DNA from: Bacteroides faecalis
Lineage (GTDB): Bacteria; Bacteroidota; Bacteroidia; Bacteroidales; Bacteroidaceae
DNA: 64,000 nt
Direction of reading: 5' to 3'
Assembly (NCBI RefSeq): GCF_003865075.1
Contig: NZ_BHWB01000011.1
Location: forward strand, 97,817 to 161,816
Made by a program: the position numbers and the translations under genes. This document shows positions 15,734 to 24,038 of this stretch, piece after piece (position 1 is the first letter of the stretch; the number at the start of each line of letters is the position of its first letter). The notes under the pieces are model-generated. The model was not told the DNA's origin and searched no databases. It saw only the letters and a program-made list of their open reading frames with translations.

Positions 15734-18295
15734 TTAAAATTTGAGGGTATAACTAAACGAGGGTATAATCGGGAAAATGCCAAATCCCTTACCCCTGAAA
15801 CCGCCGTCGGGCAGACGCTCTATCCGGGTATAAAACGCATTCATACGGCAATAGGCGTTATAAATGCTGACGTTCCAGATACGCTCGAATCCCCTTTTGG
15901 TAGTACGCCGGAAATTGACACCCAAATCGAGCCGATGATATGCCGGGAGCGTGATGTTGTTCGGTTTCTCGTAAACCAGTTCCGGTTCGCCTGAATCCGG
16001 TATGCCCGGAAAAGAGGGCCCGTTTACATACTGGTTCGGGACGGTGGCACGGTCGCCGCTACGGTAAACCCATGCGGCGTAGGCATCTATACGGTCATTG
16101 AACTTATGCCGGTAGGCGATGTTCAGTTTATGCCGGTTGTCGAACTTGCTGGAATACCAGCCGGGATAAAAATCAGTAAACTTTTGCAAGCTCCATGAAA
16201 GCGTATATCCTGCTTCGATGACATTGTAACGGTCTTTGTATGCCAATGACAATTCTACGCCGTAAGACTTTCCCTTGCCGGTCTTGACCAGATTGTCCCA
16301 GTTCTCGGCAGGAAGCATCAGGCTGTTGCCCCCGTCGTATTCCAGCAGTTGGCTTGTGGTACGGTAATATCCTTCCACGTTCAAACTGATATGCCAAGGC
16401 AACTCCGTATATATCCCGGCTGCCACTTGCCTTGAACGCATGGGACGAACTTTGCGTGTGGAAGGAACCCAACTGTCTGTCGGCAGGTTCAGATAGGTGT
16501 TTGACAGTTGGTGCGCAAATTGGCTCATTTCCGTATAGGACACTTTCATCGTGGCTTTTTCCGAGCATTGGTAACTCATGGCCAGTCTTGGCTCCAAGGA
16601 ATGGTACATCTTTCCGTCTGTCTGATAAAGGGTGTAATGCAGTCCCGCGTTTAATTTCGTCCTGGAGGACAGCCGCATTTCATCTTCCACATAAAAAGCG
16701 ACCTCGTTACCCTTATAGCTGCTTGCGTTTTCTGTCGATAAGGTATCCCTGTCCGTCTGGTTTCTGGAAGCCGTGCTTTGCGGATGATATATGTGATGCA
16801 GATAATTGCTGCCAAAGCGTATATGATGATTCGTGCCGGGACGGTAGTCGAACTCCATGCGGTATCCCATGTCGTCGATTGTGGAACGGTTGGACCGTTC
16901 CATTCCCGTCATGGAAGTTTGTTCCCCGTCGGAAAAGAAACGGCTGCCTTCCACATAATCATACATGGAGATATTGCGTGAATAGACACCGGTGAAACTG
17001 CCGGACAACTTCGGGACGATTTGACAGTTCCACGTCAAAGCCGTAGTCAGGTTGCCCCATTGAGCCTTGAAATCGGAGTCGTAATGTTCCCCGTCTTCGA
17101 ACGTCTGCCGGGCTTTTGTCTTCAGCAGGTCATTTCCGGAATACACGCTAAGGGACAGTTTATTATTGTCCGAAAAACGGTGGGTGATTTTCCCGTTGAT
17201 GTCGTGAAAGGCATAGCGCACGTTCTTTTTGTCATCGGGATTGGAACGGTTGAGCAGGAAGAATGCCGGAGCTGTGAAAAGATCTGCCCAACTTCTTCGC
17301 ATGGCTATGTTGAACGAGGTCTTGTCTTTTATGATCGGGCCTTCAAACTGGACTCTGCCATCGAGCAGCCCCAAGGAGAAAGTCCCGTGAAACTCCTTCA
17401 TGTTCCCCTCTTTGGTGCGTACATCCACTACGGAAGAAAGTCTGCCGCCGTAACGTGCCGGGAAACCGCTTTTATAGAAATCCACGTTTTTGATAATATC
17501 CGTATTGAAAGCGGAGAACAGCCCGCCCAAATGGTTGATCTGGTAAAGCGGTGTTCCGTCCAGCAGAAAAAGGTTCTCATCGTTCTTGCCTCCGTGTACA
17601 TACATGCCGGAAAGCAGCTCCGTTCCGGAAGCCACACCGGGAATATTCTGGAGGGTCTTTACCAAGTCCGGTGAACTAAGCAGCGAAAACTCCGTATTCA
17701 ACTGTTCCGAGGTCAGCGACACTTTGCCGGTCTGTGTCGTGCGGAGGGAAGCGTTCAAGTCTGCAACCACTACTACTTCTTTCAGCGAAGTATTGCTTTC
17801 TTTCAGGTAGATGACACCGTTGTAATTGGATGTCAAATCCACCTCCTTCACCACATCCTGATAACCTATATAAGAGAAACGAAGTTTGTGTTTCCCCTCC
17901 GGCAGCGTAATGCTGAAAAATCCCTGTTCGTTACTCAGTGTTCCCGTTTGGGTATTCAAATCGAAAATGGTCACGTTGATCAGCGTTTCTCCCTTATCCT
18001 CGCATATGTGGCCGGAAAAAGTATAGTTGTTCTGGCGGAACAGCAGGACATATTCTCCCTGAATCTCCCATCGGATGCCGGTTCCGCTGAAAATCCTTTT
18101 TAGGTTCTCAGGCAAGGAACTGCTCCGCTGGAAGATACCTTTGGGCTTTATATTTGCCAAGGAAGAATCGTATACGAAATGAACAGAATACATTTTTTGC
18201 ATGGCATCTATGGCTTTTTTCATTTCGGTTGAATCCTGTTGGGCTTTAGCACCCAGAGAGACACACAATATAATCGCAATGATTGTTAACTTCAT
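15734..18295 (-). CDS. STN-domain TonB-dependent receptor (FecA-like transducer)
   Basis: 853 aa. Signal peptide 1-18. STN (secretin/TonB N-terminal) domain about 25-85, which marks receptors that signal to FecR. Carboxypeptidase regulatory-like domain about 92-170 (FSGHICEDKGETLINVTIFD). Plug about 185-300 (TLQNIPGVASGTELLSGMYV, LFLLDGTPLY). Outer-membrane barrel to the C-terminal Phe (FSYTLKF). It overlaps the FecR stop by 4 bases. With sigma factor and FecR just upstream, ligand binding here would release the sigma factor and induce the operon. The ligand cannot be read from sequence. Confidence 0.92.
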   Translation of the reverse strand: MKLTIIAIILCVSLGAKAQQDSTEMKKAIDAMQKMYSVHFVYDSSLANIKPKGIFQRSSSLPENLKRIFSGTGIRWEIQGEYVLLFRQNNYTFSGHICEDKGETLINVTIFDLNTQTGTLSNEQGFFSITLPEGKHKLRFSYIGYQDVVKEVDLTSNYNGVIYLKESNTSLKEVVVVADLNASLRTTQTGKVSLTSEQLNTEFSLLSSPDLVKTLQNIPGVASGTELLSGMYVHGGKNDENLFLLDGTPLYQINHLGGLFSAFNTDIIKNVDFYKSGFPARYGGRLSSVVDVRTKEGNMKEFHGTFSLGLLDGRVQFEGPIIKDKTSFNIAMRRSWADLFTAPAFFLLNRSNPDDKKNVRYAFHDINGKITHRFSDNNKLSLSVYSGNDLLKTKARQTFEDGEHYDSDFKAQWGNLTTALTWNCQIVPKLSGSFTGVYSRNISMYDYVEGSRFFSDGEQTSMTGMERSNRSTIDDMGYRMEFDYRPGTNHHIRFGSNYLHHIYHPQSTASRNQTDRDTLSTENASSYKGNEVAFYVEDEMRLSSRTKLNAGLHYTLYQTDGKMYHSLEPRLAMSYQCSEKATMKVSYTEMSQFAHQLSNTYLNLPTDSWVPSTRKVRPMRSRQVAAGIYTELPWHISLNVEGYYRTTSQLLEYDGGNSLMLPAENWDNLVKTGKGKSYGVELSLAYKDRYNVIEAGYTLSWSLQKFTDFYPGWYSSKFDNRHKLNIAYRHKFNDRIDAYAAWVYRSGDRATVPNQYVNGPSFPGIPDSGEPELVYEKPNNITLPAYHRLDLGVNFRRTTKRGFERIWNVSIYNAYCRMNAFYTRIERLPDGGFRGKGFGIFPIIPSFSYTLKF

Positions 18296-19095
18296 TGTTT
18301 TACTTTTTCTATCTTTACATTCAACACTTTCTCTATAAACCTGATTATTTCATCAAGGCTTTTGTTCTTGAAGCTGGCCGTCAGGCGTTTATTCTCATTG
18401 CTTGCGGATAGTTTGACTTTATAATATCGGGACAATTCCTCAAGTACCTTTGGAAGTGGGGCGTTGTCGAAAATAAAGCTGCCCGCTTTCCGTTCTTTGA
18501 TTACCTGTACGTCCGGTTGTTCTTCCGTCACTTGCGCTGCCATGCCTCCGGTCAGTATCACAACGTCCGGTTGCCCGATTGCTGAGAACTGCACCTTTCC
18601 CGATGTGACTTGCACGATAGCTGTGTCTGCACGGCTCTCATCGACGGTAAAGACAGTACCCAATACCCTGACTTGGGACAGTTTCCCTTCTACCGTAAAC
18701 GGGTGGGCATTGTCATGCTTGACAGAAAACGCGACTTTTCCTTCCATGTGAACTTTGCGGCTGGATTTCCGGTAATCTTTTGCGTGGAAACGGACGGAAG
18801 AATGCGGGAACAGGGTTATGGAGGAACTGTCCGGAAGCATATAATCCACGGGGTGCGAGTAAGCCGTTACCTCCTTCCATGCTCCGTTTTCCCGGAAGCG
18901 GGGATAAATAAGGACTGCGACCAGAATGGCTGCCGCCATACCGGGAAGTATCCACCACAAGCGGAAGGATTTCCGTTCCTGTTCCGTTATCTGGTATTTC
19001 TCTTTGAAAGCCTTCAATGCTTTTTGCGTATCCAACTTGTTCTTCTGATAGTGGCGCAAGACAAAATGAAGGCATTTTTCATCCGTGGTTCTCAT
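18292..19095 (-). CDS. FecR-family anti-sigma factor
   Basis: 267 aa. N-terminal cytoplasmic anti-sigma region (1-44), one transmembrane helix (about 46-64, LWWILPGMAAAILVAVLIY), then a periplasmic FecR domain (about 75-185, with VRVLGTVFTVDE) and a C-terminal DUF4974-type STN-like domain (about 195-262, IFDNAPLPKVLEELSRYYKV). It holds the ECF sigma factor inactive until the TonB receptor signals. Its stop overlaps the receptor start (ATGA), which implies coupled translation. Confidence 0.92.
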   Translation of the reverse strand: MRTTDEKCLHFVLRHYQKNKLDTQKALKAFKEKYQITEQERKSFRLWWILPGMAAAILVAVLIYPRFRENGAWKEVTAYSHPVDYMLPDSSSITLFPHSSVRFHAKDYRKSSRKVHMEGKVAFSVKHDNAHPFTVEGKLSQVRVLGTVFTVDESRADTAIVQVTSGKVQFSAIGQPDVVILTGGMAAQVTEEQPDVQVIKERKAGSFIFDNAPLPKVLEELSRYYKVKLSASNENKRLTASFKNKSLDEIIRFIEKVLNVKIEKVKQ

Positions 19096-19166
19096 ACTCT
19101 TTTATTTTGGTTTTCGTATTAATGACTGGGATTACAGACAAATTCACTATGCGGAATTTGTGAATA

Positions 19167-19682
19167 TTAGTTAAATAAGAATGCGTAAACTTTCTGTGTC
19201 CCTTCCCGTATCAGTCGGAGCGCCTTGCTGATGTGGTTATCCACCGTATTTACGGAAATCTGGAACTTGGCGGCTATCTCCCTGTATTTCATGCCGTCGC
19301 GTTTGTTCAGCAGGAATATCTCCCGGCAGCGTTCGGGCAAGGCATCAATGGCAGTCCACATCCGCGCTTCCCTGACCGAACGTTCCTCCGCTTCCTCATC
19401 GCTCAACGTATCTTCAAAATCAGAAGGGGAAAGATTCGGATCATAAATCTCCTCCTTCTTCAGATAGTCCAGGCTGCGGTTGCGGGCAGTCGTATAAAGG
19501 TAGGCTTTGACATTTTCTATCTCGGCTCCACTGATACTTAATTTCTCCCACAAGGCAGAAAAACTATCTTGTACGATGTCTTCTGCAATATCCGTATCAT
19601 GGACATAGTGCAGCACGTACAAGCATAACGAACGATAATGGTATTTAAATGTTTCGTCTATGTCTATTGTAAATTTATTCAT
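19167..19682 (-). CDS. ECF sigma factor (FecI-like, Bacteroidetes type)
   Basis: 171 aa from the ATG at 19682. An upstream start at 19736 would add a poorly conserved leader. Sigma region 2 is at about 12-75 (DIAEDIVQDSFSALWEKL) and region 4 at about 110-160 (ALPERCREIFLLNKRDGMKYREIAAKFQISVNTVDNHISKA, in two parts). It directs RNA polymerase to the cargo operon. It is first in the operon, 71 bases before fecR. Upstream (19.69-19.73 kb) is a TGTGTC...GACACA inverted repeat that might mark its control region. Confidence 0.92.
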   Translation of the reverse strand: MNKFTIDIDETFKYHYRSLCLYVLHYVHDTDIAEDIVQDSFSALWEKLSISGAEIENVKAYLYTTARNRSLDYLKKEEIYDPNLSPSDFEDTLSDEEAEERSVREARMWTAIDALPERCREIFLLNKRDGMKYREIAAKFQISVNTVDNHISKALRLIREGTQKVYAFLFN

Positions 19683-19892
19683 ACAAATAGGCTTATTATT
19701 CTGTGTGTCTACATAAAAGGACACAAAATAAGGCAAAATTCACTATTTCATATTGTTAAAGAAATATAACGTACCCCTTTCCCATATACACATGGTGGAA
19801 AACATCACGGGGTTTCCGCACTTTCCTTTCCGTTTTTCCACATTCTTTCTTTTTTTCCGTCCTATATCTATCGGAAAATAAAAAATACGTTT

Positions 19893-20353
19893 ATGGAAGA
19901 AAAAGAAGTTGCGCAAGGTTTATTTGATGGTGGAGTTCGGAAAACCTTTTGCGGTAAAAAGGAGATGTATGTAGCCCTCATGGCAGAACCAACTTTTTCG
20001 CAGTTCTCCAAGTTCATGCCCGTATCCAAGAAAGACGAGGTATCGGCTATGAGAACGCTTATCAAGGACTGCTTCATCGAAGGTGACCACGAACTGGTAA
20101 ATAATAATTTCCGGTTCCTCTTCGGCTTGATGGGACAACTCACCGACTTATTATCACCCGCTAGAGCACGCTCATAAATTAATAGAATGTTGGGCGGTAC
20201 GTGACGACCAGCAACATCCGGCAACAGATGATTTACGCGCGTCACTACTTTCCCGGCGTCAACCAACATAAGGTGACGGACGAGGAGCCCGAACAACTTT
20301 CGGAAGAAGTACTCTGACTGTACGAACAGGTGATAATAAGTCAAATAAGCTAA
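19893..20353 (+). pseudogene. Decayed gene of unknown family
   Basis: The first part (19893-20177) encodes 94 aa starting MEEKEVAQGLFDGG and rich in Phe/Met helices. A second frame (about 20190-20353) continues with YVTTSNIRQQMIYARHYFPG, HKVTDEEPEQLSEEVL, then an in-frame TGA where Trp would fit, then LYEQVIISQIS and a stop. Together they look like one or two genes broken by an indel and a nonsense change. A 25-codon ORF (20366-20443, MLNLHPLECTIKDND) follows. The spacing recalls a phage or element structural cluster, but I do not recognise the family. Confidence 0.45.
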
Positions 20354-20730
20354 GAAATAATAAAAATGTTAAATCTTCATCCTTTAGAATGTACAATTAA
20401 AGACAACGACCATATTCCTGACTTATTGCTTATAAAATATTGAGGAATAATTAGTTGTAAATACTTTTAATTGAATTCTTAGAAACAAAAATAAATTAAT
20501 AGGATGACTTATCCAAAAAACAATGATTATAAATTATTTTAGATTATGTTTAAAATAGAAATTTAATAGTAAATGGTATTTACTTTTTCTTCAAAAAGAT
20601 ATATATCATATTAGTTCGTTAGAGGTTAAGTGATAATCTCTAACGAACTAATTTTCATCTCTGTCACGTTTTAACACCTTGATGATGACTTTTCAAGAGC
20701 ATTCTTACAATAGTCTGTTTCTATAGTATT
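20354..20730. other. AT-rich gap at the junction of mobile element and PUL
   Basis: It contains only the 25-codon fragment at 20366-20443 and a perfect 14-bp inverted repeat (20611-20624 with 20638-20651, 13-nt loop). The repeat could terminate the PUL operon that ends at 20731. Confidence 0.5.
20611..20651 (-). terminator. 14-bp inverted repeat downstream of the PUL operon
   Basis: TTAGTTCGTTAGAG pairs perfectly with CTCTAACGAACTAA. On the minus strand an AT-rich tract with TCTTTTT follows only after about 10 nt, so terminator function is plausible but not certain. Confidence 0.5.
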
Positions 20731-23700
20731 TCATATTGATTTCTCATAATTGGGTATATATTTCAACTGTACCGGTCCTATCAATCCGGATTTCTGTAAC
20801 CGGGAATTGGGATTATAAGGATTCATCCCGGCCCAAGTCTCATGTTCCTCTTTAGGTAAAGCCGAATCTCCAATCAGCCGATTCACCCATGTATTGACAA
20901 CATCTATCCGAAGCGTATTTGCACCCTGTTTTACGGCCTTTGATATGTTTACACTGTATGGAGAGGTCCAAACGCCACCTACATACCGATCATTCACCCA
21001 TACCTTGGCCATCATATTCACTTCTCCTAAATCAAGATATATGTCATGTCCTTTTACCTCCTTCCCATCAAAGTCAAAGTTAGTGGTATAAATCATATTC
21101 CCGGAAAAAAACTTCACTTTGTTATCTGCCGACAATGACAGATCCTGAAGTTGATCCAATTGAACAGGAGTCGGTTTAGTCAGTTCGCTTTCAAAATTCA
21201 AGCTCCAGGTTGAATTCAAATCGACCGTTTTCACCGGCTCCAGGAAGTTTTTCTCTCCCATTATCGGTTTACCTTTCTTTCGGAATATAATAAATGCACT
21301 TTCATCCTTTTGCAATACGACAGGAACAGTGGTAGTTGAACCATTCCATGTAAATTCGGGCAATTTGCGTATTGTACCATTCATTGGATTCCACCATTCC
21401 GGTTGCCTATCTCCTACACGAAATTGAATATCTACATTCTGAATATCTTCGCTCTGATTCGTAATAAAGTAAATATCCGTTTCTTCCATTTTTCGATGTC
21501 CATAGTTAATTGGAACTCCGTCAGGAATCTTACAATCTTCTATACAACCTATTTTTGAAAATACTTCTTCAAGCCCCACTCCATCAAAAATCATTCCTTT
21601 ACCATATTCTGCAAATTTCAGATTGACTCCATCGACCTTTCCCCATAGTTCTTTAGCCATCTTTTTTACTTGGTTGTCCGCTTCAGGTTGATTCTGCAAA
21701 CTTGGAGAAGCTTCGGGAGCCGAACCCAACACAGTAGCTCCATCGGCTACTAACTGTTTGATTTTCGTTAGTACTTCAGGGCGCATTGTCTTTTCTCTCG
21801 GTAACACTAGCACCCGATAGGTGGTTCCATGAGGTAAAGTTATCAGACCTTCCTTTACGGTTGCATCTCGTACAATCACTTCTGCATTGATATAGTCGAA
21901 CTGATAGCCAGATGGAAGTACAGGGTTTTGAAATCCTGTCATTTTCGGAGCGTCCTCACCTATATAATAGGCCACGTCGGCAATGTTCAATCCTTGACGC
22001 AACATATAGTTACATCTTTTTATATAGTCTATAAACAAGTCCAGATGAGAGAACCATGTATTCGTGCGGTGAAACTCCGTGCCAAACCACGAATTTGTAC
22101 CGGGATACTTATCTATATCGGGCTGATGAATATAAACGTGCAGCAATGTATTGTTAATTCCTTCCGAGAAATATTTATCCATACTCCTCTTCGCATCAGC
22201 CGGAACTCTGGAAAAAGCGGGACCACCGCTTGTATTCGATTCTGATGAAACCAGATTCTTACCATATATGTGTGCACAAGAAGATGCAGCACGATTTTCA
22301 ATATGTCCTAACTGAGTTTCAGCAGGAATCCAGTACTCACCCGCTACTTCGTCCGACTGCCCACCATACATCAGGAATTCTCCTGGAAATCCCCAGTGAC
22401 CATAGTTTTCGAGCCATGTACGCAAACCATATTTGTGGCATTGCTCGCGGAAACCGCCTACATAATCATATGCTATTTTATCGGCTACCAATCGACGCAG
22501 ATCCCACAAAAACTTATCCGATTGCTCCTGACTACCCACTACATTACCGAAATAAGCCGGTAAAAACGGTAATGCATCATATCCATAACGTTCTTTAAAC
22601 TGCTCTAAGAAATCATCGGTAAAGTTCTCACCCCCGGTTTCATAACTATCTTGTACCACTACTTTAAATGTCTTACGATCCTGAGGTGGGATGCGTTCCA
22701 ATATCTTTCCTATATAAGCGTCAAAGTGGGTTGCAACGTGTTTCTTATTCATTTTATCAATTTCAAGTCCTGTCCCATCTGGTCCCGCGGGAGCATTCAT
22801 TGCACCTGTAGGGGTCATACCTGTTCGCAAAACAATCCATTCCCCTTCTGGTACATTCCATGTTAGTTTACCGTCGGCAGACATATACTCTGAGATATCC
22901 AGAATCTTCTCCTGATTTATATTCAGCGCATTGTTGCTTGGTTCAGGTTGTTTTTGCCACGTATAGTAATCAAACGGTGGAAGCGGAGACTGATACATTT
23001 TCGCTAAAGTCTTTGTTGCATAATCTTCTATGCGGGGGGAAGCAGATAACTCGATCTCTGCGATACCTCCTTCATTACGTCTGTTAGTCATCAGAATCCT
23101 GAACTCTTTTGCTGTTGTTTCCTCAAAAGATATAACCACTGGAGCAAAAGGCTGGAATCCTACATTTAAATCAAGACGATGCCAGTCGATAACAAACTTT
23201 GTCAGTGTCTTATATTCATTCCCTGTTTTAGCCTGGAGTTCCACAGCAGCATTGATATAAGTATGTGTAGGGTATATCGTCAGACTACGTGCTGTAAAAT
23301 TATTCTTCGCAACCATATCTATCTTTACCTCTGTATTTACAGGCAAGTTCATCCCATTTACCTTATCGGAATCAAACATTTGGTCGGAACCTTCTAAAAC
23401 CGGGGAAACCTTAATTTGAGAATTCGCGTTATCCAATTTCAACTGATAATCTTTGGGGGCAGGATATGCAATGACTTTCACATCCTCAAACTCTTGCATA
23501 GGTTTCTCTAACTGTATTGAAACAGATGTCGGTCCCTGTACTCTTGTCTCCGAAGAGGTCAGATAACGCATCGCTTCATCAGGTTTCACCCAGGGGCCTC
23601 CTGCCTGAGACCACCCAGGTGAATTGAATATACCAATCTCAATACCCAGTTCCGATGCTTTTTTTAATGCAGCGTGAGTTACCTCCCACCATTCATCACT

Positions 23701-24009
23701 CATTAACTTTACATTTCGTGCGCCCTCATAGGGATCAAAGTAGATATTACCGATAAATGCACGGTTAATACCGACTTTCTTCATCGCTTCCAAATCTTTT
23801 ATAACCCCTTCCTTAGATATATTTCCACACATCCAATACCAATAAACCGACGTTTGGACAGTTTCGGGAGGATTAACAAAGCCTGATTCCAAGTCTTGTA
23901 CAGTCATCTTATGAGCCAAGAGTGCCACAGACCCTCCCAATAAAATAATCCCCATTATTATATAGTACTTCCACGAAATAGTTTTTCTTCTTGTTTGTTG
24001 CATTTCCAT
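20731..24009 (-). CDS. GH106 alpha-L-rhamnosidase
   Basis: 1092 aa. An N-terminal signal anchor (about 15-33) is followed by the GH106 start pattern NPPETVQTSVYWYWMCGNIS (about 41-60) and IGIFNSPGWSQAGGPW. The catalytic (beta/alpha)8 domain continues to the conserved acidic block WLENYGHWGFPGEF and QSDEVAGEYW (about 535-565). The C-terminal part (about 960-1080) is a galactose-binding-like beta sandwich (VWVNDRYVGGVWTSPYSVNI). The family removes terminal alpha-L-rhamnose from pectin-type and other glycans in the periplasm or at the surface. It is the last gene of the susCD operon. Confidence 0.88.
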   Translation of the reverse strand: MEMQQTRRKTISWKYYIIMGIILLGGSVALLAHKMTVQDLESGFVNPPETVQTSVYWYWMCGNISKEGVIKDLEAMKKVGINRAFIGNIYFDPYEGARNVKLMSDEWWEVTHAALKKASELGIEIGIFNSPGWSQAGGPWVKPDEAMRYLTSSETRVQGPTSVSIQLEKPMQEFEDVKVIAYPAPKDYQLKLDNANSQIKVSPVLEGSDQMFDSDKVNGMNLPVNTEVKIDMVAKNNFTARSLTIYPTHTYINAAVELQAKTGNEYKTLTKFVIDWHRLDLNVGFQPFAPVVISFEETTAKEFRILMTNRRNEGGIAEIELSASPRIEDYATKTLAKMYQSPLPPFDYYTWQKQPEPSNNALNINQEKILDISEYMSADGKLTWNVPEGEWIVLRTGMTPTGAMNAPAGPDGTGLEIDKMNKKHVATHFDAYIGKILERIPPQDRKTFKVVVQDSYETGGENFTDDFLEQFKERYGYDALPFLPAYFGNVVGSQEQSDKFLWDLRRLVADKIAYDYVGGFREQCHKYGLRTWLENYGHWGFPGEFLMYGGQSDEVAGEYWIPAETQLGHIENRAASSCAHIYGKNLVSSESNTSGGPAFSRVPADAKRSMDKYFSEGINNTLLHVYIHQPDIDKYPGTNSWFGTEFHRTNTWFSHLDLFIDYIKRCNYMLRQGLNIADVAYYIGEDAPKMTGFQNPVLPSGYQFDYINAEVIVRDATVKEGLITLPHGTTYRVLVLPREKTMRPEVLTKIKQLVADGATVLGSAPEASPSLQNQPEADNQVKKMAKELWGKVDGVNLKFAEYGKGMIFDGVGLEEVFSKIGCIEDCKIPDGVPINYGHRKMEETDIYFITNQSEDIQNVDIQFRVGDRQPEWWNPMNGTIRKLPEFTWNGSTTTVPVVLQKDESAFIIFRKKGKPIMGEKNFLEPVKTVDLNSTWSLNFESELTKPTPVQLDQLQDLSLSADNKVKFFSGNMIYTTNFDFDGKEVKGHDIYLDLGEVNMMAKVWVNDRYVGGVWTSPYSVNISKAVKQGANTLRIDVVNTWVNRLIGDSALPKEEHETWAGMNPYNPNSRLQKSGLIGPVQLKYIPNYEKSI

Positions 24010-24038
24010 TCTATTTTTCAGTTCCTGAATTATTTGAT

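Larger units (their letters stand above)
4135..19740. mobile_element. Integrative mobilizable element with ECF/TonB cargo (ends approximate)
   Basis: This block has visibly higher G+C than both flanks. It holds an integrase, excisionase-type HTH proteins, a RepA-like ATPase, a primase-like protein, an oriT-like hairpin region and a MobV relaxase, followed by a convergent sigma/FecR/TonB/DUF4249 operon. There are no type IV secretion (tra) genes, so it would need a helper conjugative element. The ends are inferred from composition and gene content. I did not find a convincing pair of direct repeats, and the cargo operon could be a separate insertion next to the mobilization module. Confidence 0.75.
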
